Shown here: positions 1 to 8,871 of the stretch, piece by piece | Position numbering within the stretch: position 1 is the stretch's first letter | Layout of the letters: every line of letters begins with the position of its first letter | DNA from: Argyresthia goedartella | Taxonomy: Eukaryota; Arthropoda; Insecta; Lepidoptera; Argyresthiidae | DNA: 64,000 nt | Direction of reading: 5' to 3' | Assembly (NCBI GenBank): GCA_949825045.1 | Contig: OX463829.1 | Location: 28,583,715 to 28,647,714 of the forward strand | Program-made: the position numbers and the translations under genes | Notes under the pieces: generated by a model | The model's database searches: none | What the model saw: only the letters and a program-made list of their open reading frames with translations | What the model was told of the DNA's origin: nothing

Positions 1-400
1 AAAATACTCATCTCGTCAAACACGAGACCGCATGCAATATTCTCTGTCATAGTGTTTATTTTTAATTAAAGTAGTTTAAATGCTTCTTTGGTAAAACATG
101 GTTCTCCATCAATGGAGGAATACCTGAAAAAATATGAAGATTATGATCTGTTTGCTGGAGTTCGCGTTTGGCGTCTGAGTAATTGGGTAGAGAAGTACCG
201 TTCAACTTGTATATTTATTTAGATACGTACTTAATATCAAGTAGCCATCCATTTCGTCAATGTTCTTGGATACGTGGGAAATTTCATCACAAATTTCCGT
301 AAGGCTGGAGATTTCAACGACCACGACCATATTTTTTTGGATAAACTTTGCCCTTTTGCGTCTTCTCCAACTGTCGCCTGTAAATTTCTGCAATTTCGTT
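1..400. other. No gene seen
   Basis: AT-rich sequence with only short open frames on both strands. None shows a motif I recognise. I see no repeat shared with the rest of the window. Confidence 0.5.
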
Positions 401-551
401 GGTTTTTTATCTATCTAAGTATAATATTTATCTATATAAGTATGTGTATCGTTGTCTAGTACCCAAGTTTCAGGGAATCCTAGTTTGGGGCTAGATCAAT
501 GTGTGTAAATAGTGCCCAAGGTATGATTATTATTATATTATTATTATTCTG
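401..551 (+). repeat. SINE-1, 5'-truncated copy
   Basis: This is the 3' body of the SINE found more completely at 27763-28012 (minus) and 35828-36096 (plus). The shared landmarks run in order: a TATCTAAGTATAATATTTATC block, GTATCGTTGTCTAG, CCTAGTTTGGGGCTAG, AAATAGTGCCCAAGG and an ATT-rich tail. The tRNA-like head is missing, as expected for target-primed reverse transcription that stopped early. Confidence 0.75.
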
Positions 552-961
552 AAAAATAAACATAAAAAATATTAAGGTGAGCGAAGCGAACACACAATCA
601 CAGGCCACAAAACTCCAATGTATGTTGGTATATGCGAAAAAGTATGCTTTCTCATGAATATACTTTTTCGCGTATACCAACCGGTGATGAGATATTTACA
701 TTTAATAAACCTTTTTATGCTTAACGTTAAATCAACGAATAGCAGATTTTCGCAGCAGAAAACTACATTTGTTATTTAAAAAATCTATAAGGTGCATAAG
801 TACAGAGAAAATAAAAAAATAAAACGCAAAATTTGTGCACTCTTCATAATTTTTTCACATTACAAAAGTTGTTTGTTTTGACAATATCTCTCCGGCAAAA
901 AAAAAGTTTCACAGAAAAGCTAAGTTTCAAAAAATTACTTTCCCGATTTCGAATTTTGACA
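552..961. other. Unassigned AT-rich DNA with one strong hairpin
   Basis: No gene is seen. Positions 624-645 and 660-681 form a 22-bp inverted repeat with one T/C difference (a G-U pair in RNA) and a 14-nt loop. The small frames across it are by-products of the hairpin. A GAGCGAAGCG block at about 579 resembles the interior of the MITEs at 26.1 and 26.8 kb, so this may be a MITE relic. Confidence 0.5.
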
Positions 962-967
962 TTTGAT

Positions 968-1604
968 TCAAAGTCAAAGTCAAAGTACTTTATTACTGTA
1001 GATATTAACATATACTTAGCAAACTTCATTTTTTGCCTCTTCTTTACATTGGACCACTGTGGGAGAAGAAGGGCGTAGAAACTTCTACAGATTGATTTTT
1101 AGATCTCTTTTAAAAATAGGTTGTGCTTAACTAATACAAATATGAAAAATTTAATTGTTATGATTAATAAGCAGGAATAAATAATTACAAAACTATTAAC
1201 AGCAAGGTCTGTGTTGAGCCAGATTAACCCCATACAGTCCTGTCATTTAAGTAATTTTGAACATTGTAATATCCCTTTTTCGACAATGTCGCTTTAACAT
1301 GCTTTTTAAATTGCTCAAATGGCAATTTCAAAATCTCCAGAGGTATCCTACTGTAGAAGAGAATGCACTGACCCTTGAAAGAATTGCTAACCTTAGCGAG
1401 TCTTAAACGGGGAGCACATAGTCTGTGATTATTTCTTAGGTTAACATTACAGCTATCGCTAAGTTTGGAAAATGTTGTAAGGTTCTTGCGTACATACATT
1501 ATGTTTTCGAAAATGAATTGACTAGCTACTGTTAGTATGTCAATTTCTTTAAAAACTCTCTTAAGAAGTCTGTTCGTTTTAAATTATAAATTGCTCGTAT
1601 AGCT
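968..1604 (-). pseudogene. CR1-B LINE copy 1, 3' end (segment 1 of 3)
   Basis: This is the 3' UTR and the C-terminal end of a non-LTR retrotransposon ORF2, closely matching the copy at 40653-50662. It starts with a short (TCAAAG)-type hexamer tail and then the same TACTTTATTACTGTAG block. A minus-strand frame at 1499-1224 encodes the protein tail ending NDRTVWG, as in the other copy. A one-base loss near 1550 shifts the frame. The element is cut at 1604 by gypsy-1 and continues at 7454. A TTTGATT string at 962-968 and again at 23769-23775 may be its target duplication. Confidence 0.8.
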
Positions 1605-1794
1605 TGTAGGGACATGCTTATGTCAGCAATATGTAACAGTGGTAGCGAGTGCGCTCTGCTTGCGAGTTAGTCGTTCCGTAATCGCGTTCTAAGTAACTTG
1701 TCTCTTCTGTGTTATCCCAGGTGTACCGTGTAAAGCTGAACTGTAATAAAGGATCTATACTAAAGACTAAGTGAATATTATTGACACTCCTAAA
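1605..1794 (+). repeat. Gypsy-1 5' LTR
   Basis: 190 bp starting TGTAGGGACATG and ending CACTCCTAAA. It is the same as 7264-7453. A polyadenylation signal AATAAA lies at 1745-1750, about 45 bp before the LTR end. LTRs this short are common in this gypsy lineage. I see no clear TATA box. Confidence 0.92.
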
Positions 1795-1795
1795 T

Positions 1796-1808
1796 TGGTG
1801 ACCCCGAC
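1796..1808 (+). promoter_or_regulatory. Gypsy-1 primer-binding site
   Basis: TGGTGACCCCGAC begins one base after the LTR. It is complementary to the 3' end expected of insect tRNA-Trp (..GTCGGGGTCACCA), the primer reported for CsRn1-type elements. Confidence 0.75.
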
Positions 1809-1923
1809 TCTTTTTTTCTGGGAATCAGTGCAGTGACAAGTGTATACCTACCTACGAACGAGCGGCGACGGGACGACTCCCGGCTAAGTAACCACGACTT
1901 GGCCGGAGTTTCAACGTGGAACA

Positions 1924-2772
1924 ATGAGTAAGGGAGCGGGCCAAGACAAGGCTGGAGCCGCCGCCGGACCCAGCAAAGAAGAGCAACCATCTGAAATGGC
2001 GTCAATTTCGGTGTCGGCGAGAATCCCTGAATTCTGGCAGGAACAGCCGCGTTTATGGTTCGCGCAGTTCGAGGCGATAGTCAGCCCCCAGAAACAAGGT
2101 GACGAATATAAATACCAACTGGCAGTGTCAAAGTTAAGTAGGGATGCATTACAACAGTGCTCAGACATACTTTATACACCACCAGCAGAAGGGAAATATA
2201 ATTCACTCAAAGAGAGGCTTCTCAAGGTGTACGAAGAGTCTCCAGAACGACAATTTCAGCGTCTGGTCGGTGAAATGGATTTGGGATCACAGAAACCCAC
2301 GCAGCTGCTACGAAAAATGATGACTTTAGCAAGGAACTGCCAAGCGAGTGATGAAACAGTTCATAGATTATGGATGGCACGACTACCGACGCCTGTAAGA
2401 GCGGTGTTGACAGCGAGTCAAGATCAGACATTGGAGAACCTGGGGACAATTGCAGATAAGGTAGTGGAAAACATAACGAGTGTGAACGAGGTAGCGTCGG
2501 TAAGCAGCGGTGCAGCAAACTTCGCGATGCAAGAGATGATGACAGCTATGAACAAATTGGTCCTGGAGGTAGCTTCTCTGCGCGGCGAGATACGTGGCAG
2601 GTCACAAGCAAGGTACCAGAGTAGGGGCAGATCAGCGTCAAGGGGCAGATCGCCATCACCTAACAGAACTCCAGAGAGTCCGGACTGGCTCTGTCGGTAC
2701 CATTTCCGATTTAGATCAAGAGCGACTAGATGTGAGAAACCCTGCGCATGGAAACAACCGGCGGAAAACTAG
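1924..2772 (+). CDS. gag: Gypsy-1 Gag
   Basis: 282-residue capsid/nucleocapsid protein of the LTR element. It starts at the first ATG of a clean context (AACAATGAG). The middle holds a retrotransposon Gag core (FWQEQPRLWFAQFEA near the N-terminus, then YNSLKERLLKVYEES). A basic RS-rich stretch follows, then a terminal Cys-His box of the pattern C-x2-H-x9-C-x3-C (CRYH...RCEKPC) before the TAG at 2770. The C-H-C-C order is unlike the usual CCHC knuckle and points to the CsRn1/Kabuki clade. Pol lies in the -1 frame and overlaps the last ~58 bases. The last codons read GAA AAC TAG. The ORF is intact. Confidence 0.88.
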   Translation: MSKGAGQDKAGAAAGPSKEEQPSEMASISVSARIPEFWQEQPRLWFAQFEAIVSPQKQGDEYKYQLAVSKLSRDALQQCSDILYTPPAEGKYNSLKERLLKVYEESPERQFQRLVGEMDLGSQKPTQLLRKMMTLARNCQASDETVHRLWMARLPTPVRAVLTASQDQTLENLGTIADKVVENITSVNEVASVSSGAANFAMQEMMTAMNKLVLEVASLRGEIRGRSQARYQSRGRSASRGRSPSPNRTPESPDWLCRYHFRFRSRATRCEKPCAWKQPAEN

Positions 2773-5700
2773 AAGCAACGGCCTCAGGAGACGTAGGAAA
2801 TACCGTGCTGCGAGAAAATCGTCTCTGTGTGTACGATCGTAAAAACGCGTTGCGGTGGTTAGTGGATACTGGTGCGAACATTTCAGTTATTCCAAAATCA
2901 AAAGTGAACAAACATTTGCGACGTGGAAATGTATCTTATAAACTATATGCGGCAAACGGTTCGGAGATACAAACCTACGGAACTGTGACTTTAGAATTAA
3001 ATTTAAGATTAAGAAGAGCATTGAAATGGGTGTTTGTAATTGCCAATGTAAGCAAACCAATCTTGGGAGCAGATTTTTTAGAGCATTATAAGCTGTTAGT
3101 TGATGTAAGTGGGAAATGTTTGCGAGATAAAATTACTGACTTAAAAACAATAGGAATTTTGGTTGATGATGGGGCTACTACAGTGAGCACTTTCGATGGC
3201 GGAAACCCCTGTAGCGAAATTTTGGCTAGATACCCAGACATAACCAGGCCTTTTAACCTGAAATATGATACTTAACACGGGGTACACCATTACATTGATA
3301 CAAAGGGCCCACCTGTTCATGCAAAGGCGAGACGTTTACCCCCAGATAGGTATGACAAGGTCAGGGAGGAATTTAGGAATATGCAAGAATTAGGTATTTG
3401 CCGTCCATCGAAGAGCGAATGGGCAAGCCCGCTTCACGTTGTGCCCAAGAAAGATGGGCAAATCCGACCCTGTGGTGACTACAGGCAGCTGAACGCGGCG
3501 ACCAAGCCGGACCGTTACCCCATCCCAAGACTGCAGGACTTCACATATGGACTTTCAGGTAAGAAACTTTTTTCGCATATTGATGCAAATAAGGCATTCC
3601 ATAACATCCCAATCAATCCTCAGGACGTCGAAAAAACCGCAATAATTACCCCATTTGGGCTATTCGAGTTTCCCAGAATGACGTTTGGCCTATGTAACGC
3701 AGCCCAGACGTATCAAAGGTTCATGAACGACGTAGTATTAAAAGGCATAGAACAGATTAGGTGCGAGGCTACCAGGGAATCGAGTACCGAAAAATCGAAC
3801 CTATTCTGTTATATTGATGACGTCATTATATCGAGTCATTGTGTGGAATGCCATAAGAAACACCTTGATGTGGTTTGCCAAAGGTATAGTGAGTGCGGGC
3901 TAACCATCAATATGGCAAAGTGTGAATTTGCAAAAGATAAAGTAGAATTCCTTGGTTATGAGGTATCGGCGGAGGGTATCACACCCCTCCAAAGTAAAGT
4001 GGAGGCCATCATGAATTTTCCTCGTCCACAAACAGTAGAACAACTGAGAAGATTCTTAGGGATGATTAATTTTTACAGATCTCATCTGCCCAGAGCCGTG
4101 GAACAACAGCAGGAACTGAACAAGTTTCTGCACAACACTAAGAAAAGAGATAAGACCAGAATAACGTGGACGGAGGAGGCGAGTAAAGCATTTGAACAAT
4201 GTAAGGTGAGCCTTAGAAATGCTATTACCCTAGCTCATCCATTGGAAGGCGTTCCTTTAGCACTGATGTCTGATGCGTCTGACTCGTGTATCGGCGGAGT
4301 ACTACAGCAGTGGGATGGTAAGTCGTGGAGACCGTTAGGATTTTACTCAAAGAAACTTTCCGGTACTCAGACTAAATATAGTACCTATGACAGGGAACTT
4401 TTAGCAATATACTTATCAATCGAACATTTCCAGAACATGATCGAAGGCCGACCATTGATAATCTTCACGGACCATAAGCCGCTATCATTCGCATTTACAA
4501 AGCCCGACAACGGCAAGGAATTAGCTAGAAGAATTAGACAATTAGCATACATAAGTGAGTTCTCAACAGATATACGACATATAAAAGGCGACCTAAACAT
4601 TGTAGCTGACGCCTTGTCCCGTGTAGAAACAATAGAATGTCCCACTGTGTTCGATTTCGCAGACCTAGCAAGAGCGCAGGAAGCCGATACTCAGATTACA
4701 TTACTGCTAAATGAAGCGAGCGATAAAAATAGTTATGAATTGAAACAATGTAGCATGCCCAACTCAGACAGCAAGATTTATTGTGAAGTAACTCAGAAAA
4801 ATATTAGACCATACGTCCCGGAAAATATGAGGAAACAAGTTTTTGATGCGATTCATGGCATCAGCCACCCAGGTATTAGGACAACAAGGAGAATGGTAGC
4901 TAAAAGGTACTTTTGGCCAGGTATGAATAAGGATGTAGGCCTTTGGGCCAAAACTTGTATCGCCTGTCAGCGAGCCAAAGTAGTGCGTCATACCAGCTCC
5001 GGGATAGGACAATTTGAGAAGAAAGAAAGTTTCGAACATATTCACGTCGATATAGTTGGCCCGCTACAGACAACTCAGGAAGGGTACAGGTATGTATTGA
5101 CAGTTATAGACAGATTCACCAGGTGGCCTGAGGCTTTCCCACTGAAAACAATAACGGCAGATATAGTTGCAAAAACGCTATACGAGGGCTGGATTTGTCG
5201 ATTTGGAAATTGCAGGGTAATAACCACAGACAAAGGCCGGCAATTCGAGAGTGATTTGTTCACAAAACTGATGCATATGTTAGGGGTAAGTAGAATCAGA
5301 ACAACCCCATACCACCCCGAGAGCAACGGCATGATAGAACGCTGGCACCGTAGCCTTAAGGCGGCGTTAATGGCAAGGTTATCGCAGACCTCGTGGGTGG
5401 ACGAACTTCCAACGATCCTGCTTGGGTTGAGAACAGCCATTCGTAGTGATTCAGGGATAAGTGCCGCAGAACTGGTATATGGACAGACAATCACTTTACC
5501 AGGTGAAATGTATGTACAGAGTCCTCAGAGATCGTTAGATGAACATGAGTACTTGGAAACACTGCGTAAGTCAATTGCACAGAATAGGCCCCAGCCCAGT
5601 TCACACTCGAATTCTAGAACCGTGTTTGTTCATCCGGACCTGAAATTATGTGAGTATGTATTTATTAGAAATGACGCCGTACGCAAGCCTTTACAGCCAC

Positions 5701-6005
5701 CGTATGACGGACCGTACAAAATAGTAAGTAGAACAGACAAATATTATTCGATACAGTTGCCCAACAGAATCACGCAAGTTTCTATAGACAGGCTTAAACC
5801 GGCGTATTTAATTAGGGAAGACGAAGATACATTAGGCAGAAACCCAAGGGTAGCATTGAGAGTTAGGGGACAAACAAACCAACAGACAATAGACATGCCA
5901 CCCCCCTTTTCAAATTTCGAGCCAGCGGCAGATTTAGTACCCGCCAGCGAAAAGTGCACACGTAGCGGCCGCGTCGTCAAGCGACCCGTGCGCTTCATTA
6001 ATTGA
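2715..6005 (+). pseudogene. pol: Gypsy-1 Pol (protease, reverse transcriptase, RNase H, integrase) with one in-frame stop
   Basis: One reading frame (-1 relative to gag, open from 2715, first ATG 2748) runs to 6005 except for a TAA at 3273-3275. The protease active site LVDTGAN lies before the stop. Counted from the Met at 3381, the RT motif YIDD is at residues 144-147, RNase H DASD near 298-301, the integrase zinc site H492/H496/C526/C529, and the catalytic D557, D617, E653. The C-terminus ends in a CTRSGR..VRFIN tail usual in this lineage. All catalytic residues are present, so only the stop between PR and RT argues against function. It could be a point mutation, a read-through site or a base error. 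I give no repaired product. Confidence 0.9.
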
Positions 6006-6266
6006 GCACACGCAATAGGTATAAGTTTTGAATAGAAAATAATATAGTTTAAATACGGATTTTGTCAGATGTTAAATGACGGATGTTGTTGTAAGAAAAA
6101 TGTTTACCTCAGCGGTCAGCACCATTAATTAGAATAGTCAATAGTTTAAATATAGCTGTGCGAGAGTAAATCGTCATTATTACCGCAATATTGATAAGAG
6201 TTACTTATCGGGCCCATAGCGCATCAATTGTATCGAGTTAACAAAATTGCTATTTTTTGGAACACA

Positions 6267-6500
6267 ATGGGTGGAAATCAAAGCAAGCACGAGGAAATAC
6301 TCATTGCGCAAAACGGAGCTAATAACGCGAGTCCGCGCATCACAGAGGTAGAAACAAAAGTTAATAGTAATTTTGTGATGTTGATGGTGCTGACAGTGGC
6401 TGTAGTGCTTATGTATTTGTATGTGGCCTTCAGACTTTACAAGAATCATCTAAGAAAATTGTTTAGAAAGGACATGAATGCAGCATCCCAAAGTGTGTAG
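6267..6500 (+). CDS. Gypsy-1 ORF3: small acylated membrane protein candidate, function unknown
   Basis: A separate 77-codon frame 3' of pol, where env would sit. The chosen ATG is in strong context (AACACAATGG). An upstream Met at 6228 in the same frame is weaker. The protein begins MGGNQS, a fit to the N-myristoylation signal MGxxxS. About 30 polar residues follow, then one hydrophobic segment (roughly residues 36-56, FVMLMVLTVAVVLMYLYVAF) and a basic tail rich in K and R (RLYKNHLRKLFRKD). There is no signal peptide, no furin site and no Env-like length. This layout resembles small fusogenic or membrane-remodelling viral proteins in shape only. I do not recognise the family. It lies in the same young element and is intact, which supports real coding. 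Confidence 0.6.
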   Translation: MGGNQSKHEEILIAQNGANNASPRITEVETKVNSNFVMLMVLTVAVVLMYLYVAFRLYKNHLRKLFRKDMNAASQSV

Positions 6501-7249
6501 CGATTACGAAGTAGTCTCGTAAGTTTTTTTTCTATTGATTGTATTTGCAAAGTATTGTATTGTATTGTATTGCAATGTATTGAATTTCAAGTCGGGCATT
6601 GAAACACATGTACCGCATATGTATGTATCGTTGGCTTGGGGACACAAAAATGAATAGGTGTACGTTTATTTTTGTGTCACACAAGTTAATATGGAATGTA
6701 CTAAAGTATTTTATGTTAGACTTAAGTGGGTTATCCTCAGTTCAGTTTTGTATAACTACAGTATTTCGTCCCAAGTAAGTTTGATAACGTATTGATTGAT
6801 ATACAACTTATGTGTAATTGTTGGAATGAGTATCAACGTAGGACTTTCGTGGGATTGTGTACTTAGTATGACGCCAAGGAGGTACTCATTCCAACAAGTT
6901 TTAACTAACGTATTTAATTGCAAGTGTAATTTCTAATCTTTGAATTAGAAAGGAATACATGTAGACAATGTTTTGTTAAACGGATGTAGGCATAAGCATT
7001 GTTATAAATAACAAATGAAACACGATATATATTAACAGAAGGTATATTTCATCATTCAGAATCAGAATACAGTTTTGCATTAGTGTTTATCATTGCAGCG
7101 TTGCTCAGAACTTAGAGTCAGCAGAATCATTACAGATAGTATCAGGTATTTTTGCATTGTATTGGACGTTTCAAAGTACAGTCAGTCAAGTAAGTTTTTG
7201 CATAATGTTTTGTAATTGTTAAAAATTTCAAGTAAAATTTTTGTTTTTT
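6501..7249 (+). other. Gypsy-1 3' untranslated region
   Basis: About 750 bp between ORF3 and the polypurine tract with no open frame of note. It has a short (ATTGT)n run near 6543-6580 and AT-rich sequence. The pair GGAATGAGTATCAACG (6823) and GGTACTCATTCC (6880) can form a hairpin. Nothing else is recognised. Confidence 0.6.
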
Positions 7250-7263
7250 AAGAGGGGGATGAG
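7250..7263 (+). promoter_or_regulatory. Gypsy-1 polypurine tract
   Basis: A purine run (AAGAGGGGGATGAG) directly abuts the 3' LTR start TGTAGGG, the expected place for plus-strand priming. Confidence 0.8.
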
Positions 7264-7453
7264 TGTAGGGACATGCTTATGTCAGCAATATGTAACAGTG
7301 GTAGCGAGTGCGCTCTGCTTGCGAGTTAGTCGTTCCGTAATCGCGTTCTAAGTAACTTGTCTCTTCTGTGTTATCCCAGGTGTACCGTGTAAAGCTGAAC
7401 TGTAATAAAGGATCTATACTAAAGACTAAGTGAATATTATTGACACTCCTAAA
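7264..7453 (+). repeat. Gypsy-1 3' LTR
   Basis: 190 bp identical by eye to 1605-1794. It is followed by the AGCT target duplication at 7454-7457 and then by the resumed LINE sequence CTTTTCTGTAAAAT. Confidence 0.92.
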
Positions 7454-7531
7454 AGCTCTTTTCTGTAAAATAAAAATAGTTTGAATATCCTCTGCTTTCC
7501 CCCACAACAAGATACCATAGGACATCACACT
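7454..7531 (-). pseudogene. CR1-B LINE copy 1 (segment 2 of 3)
   Basis: A short piece of ORF2 between the two gypsy elements, matching 41281-41359 of copy 2 (minus strand, encoding ..GILLWGKAEDIQTIFILQKR..). It ends at CACACT, which is repeated after gypsy-2 at 23242. Confidence 0.82.
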
Positions 7532-8036
7532 TGTAGTGTTATGTTACTTACATGTCATTTTCCAGGATTTTCAGCTGGATACTTGCTGAGCTGTACAGCT
7601 TGTTATTTGGTTTCACCTTTATTTTCATAGAACCCTGTAACGTTTTAAACCATAAGAACACATTAACAAATCATTTTCGCTTTGTATTTTCACACTATCA
7701 GCACTTCTAAATCGATAGCGAAGGGGTTTTACCTTTGGCTTTCTCCGAAACTCTGCAATCTCGGGCTTCGTGCGCGCTGGTGCGCTACCTTTTTATATTC
7801 ATTGTTACTTCATTTTCTTCATGGTTTTCTTGTTGTTTTCTGTATTACGAGCCTGAAACCAAAATCTGACATTTGTTGATGTCGTTGTTTATCTGGTTGT
7901 CATGGCAATGTCCATTCAAACTCGTTAGCGGTCTGATATGTTTGCTTCAATACTTTTACAAAAATACTTTTTCTCTCTTGGCCACTCACAAAAATTGCTT
8001 TTAATTTAAATAATTTTTAGAACTCTCCAAAAAGGG

Positions 8037-8044
8037 TATAAGAG
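8037..8044 (+). promoter_or_regulatory. Probable gypsy-2 LTR TATA box
   Basis: TATAAGAG follows an AAAAAGGG run in the middle of the LTR and precedes the hairpin and repeat array, a sensible place for the U3/R boundary. The same string is kept in the 3' LTR near 22639. Confidence 0.5.
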
Positions 8045-8134
8045 CGGAACATTTCTGAAATTCGGGAGTCTCACGTCAGCTTCTGAGCAAGAAGAATCAC
8101 CTAAAGGCCTTATCCCGGGGTCGCACTACCCCGG

Positions 8135-8334
8135 GATCCTGCGAGCCGTTACTACAACGCGATCCTGCGAGCCGTTACTACAACGCGATCCTGCGAGCCG
8201 TTACTACAACGCGATCCTGCGAGCCGTTACTACAACGCGATCCTGCGAGCCGTTACTGCAACGCGATCCTGCGAGCCGTTACTACAACGCGATCCTGCGA
8301 GCCGTTACTGCAACGCGATCCTGCAAGCCTCAAC
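8135..8334 (+). repeat. 26-bp tandem array in gypsy-2 5' LTR
   Basis: Seven full units of GATCCTGCGAGCCGTTACTR plus CAACGC at 8135-8316, then a partial unit. The fifth and seventh units have TGCAAC in place of TACAAC. The 3' LTR carries eight units (22736-22943). The array follows an ATCCCGGGG...CCCCGGGAT hairpin and would lie in the transcribed leader. Confidence 0.93.
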
Positions 8335-8619
8335 CCTGTTCAGCGCTTCGCTGAGTCTCCTCGTCACCTACCCGTTCTCGGCTACACCTGCATCCCGGTC
8401 ATCACTTCATCGGTCTCCTACTCTCCGTGTCCTCCGCTTCCTTTTTTATACCTAATCTGTATTTTTATAAAAACCTGTTCTCATTTCATCCATCCTCATC
8501 TTCTAATCATTTTTCTATAGTCATCATTGTAAATAGCTCTAATAAACTGTCACTACTAAATTTTATCCTGGTTGTTTTCTGTTAGGTTCTGGTTAGGATA
8601 ATATCGTTACACGATATTT

Positions 8620-8630
8620 TGGCGCCCAAC
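8620..8630 (+). promoter_or_regulatory. Gypsy-2 primer-binding site
   Basis: TGGCGCCCAAC starts six bases after the LTR end. This is the TGGCGCCC-type site used by many retroelements, commonly assigned to tRNA-Lys. The exact tRNA cannot be settled here. Confidence 0.7.
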
Positions 8631-8871
8631 GTAAAAGTTCTTCTCCACTCTTCACCTTTTCTGCGCCTTGTCTCTTTCCCTTTGATTTGCTTTCTCTTTC
8701 ACTCTTAAATCTTTATCTATTCATCCTTTTCACATTTTCCAAATTCTAAAACAAAACTTCATCTAGTTTTTCAACTCATCTGGATTATATTTAGGCCTAC
8801 ATTTAACTTATATTACTTCACTTCACTTCACTTCACTTCTATAACACTTGACTCTACACTTAACTATAACA

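Larger units (their letters stand above)
1605..7453 (+). mobile_element. Gypsy-1: nearly intact Ty3/gypsy LTR retrotransposon, probably CsRn1/Kabuki clade
   Basis: A 5.85-kb element with two 190-bp LTRs that I read as identical, flanked by AGCT target duplications (1601-1604 and 7454-7457). The uninterrupted target can be read in the related LINE near 41280. Order: LTR, primer-binding site, gag, pol (PR-RT-RNase H-IN), small ORF3, polypurine tract, LTR. The clade call rests on the Gag C-H-C-C Cys-His box (instead of CCHC) and on a primer-binding site matching the 3' end of tRNA-Trp, both described for CsRn1-type elements. Identical LTRs imply a recent insertion. The one visible lesion is an in-frame TAA at 3273-3275. 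Confidence 0.9.
7532..8614 (+). repeat. Gypsy-2 5' LTR
   Basis: About 1083 bp beginning TGTAGTGTTATG and ending ATCGTTACACGA. It contains a TATA-like box at 8037-8044, a perfect 9-bp hairpin (8112-8120 with 8129-8137), a 26-bp tandem array from 8135, and polyadenylation signals near 8539. It matches 19433-19878 plus 22576-23241. Confidence 0.88.

Noticed and set aside
7277..7528. 83-codon minus-strand frame
   Set aside because: It joins a LINE fragment to the antisense strand of the gypsy-1 LTR; an accidental fusion at an insertion border.
8135..8334. CRISPR-like array
   Set aside because: Units are contiguous with no unique spacers and sit inside an LTR of a eukaryotic retrotransposon; it is a simple tandem repeat.
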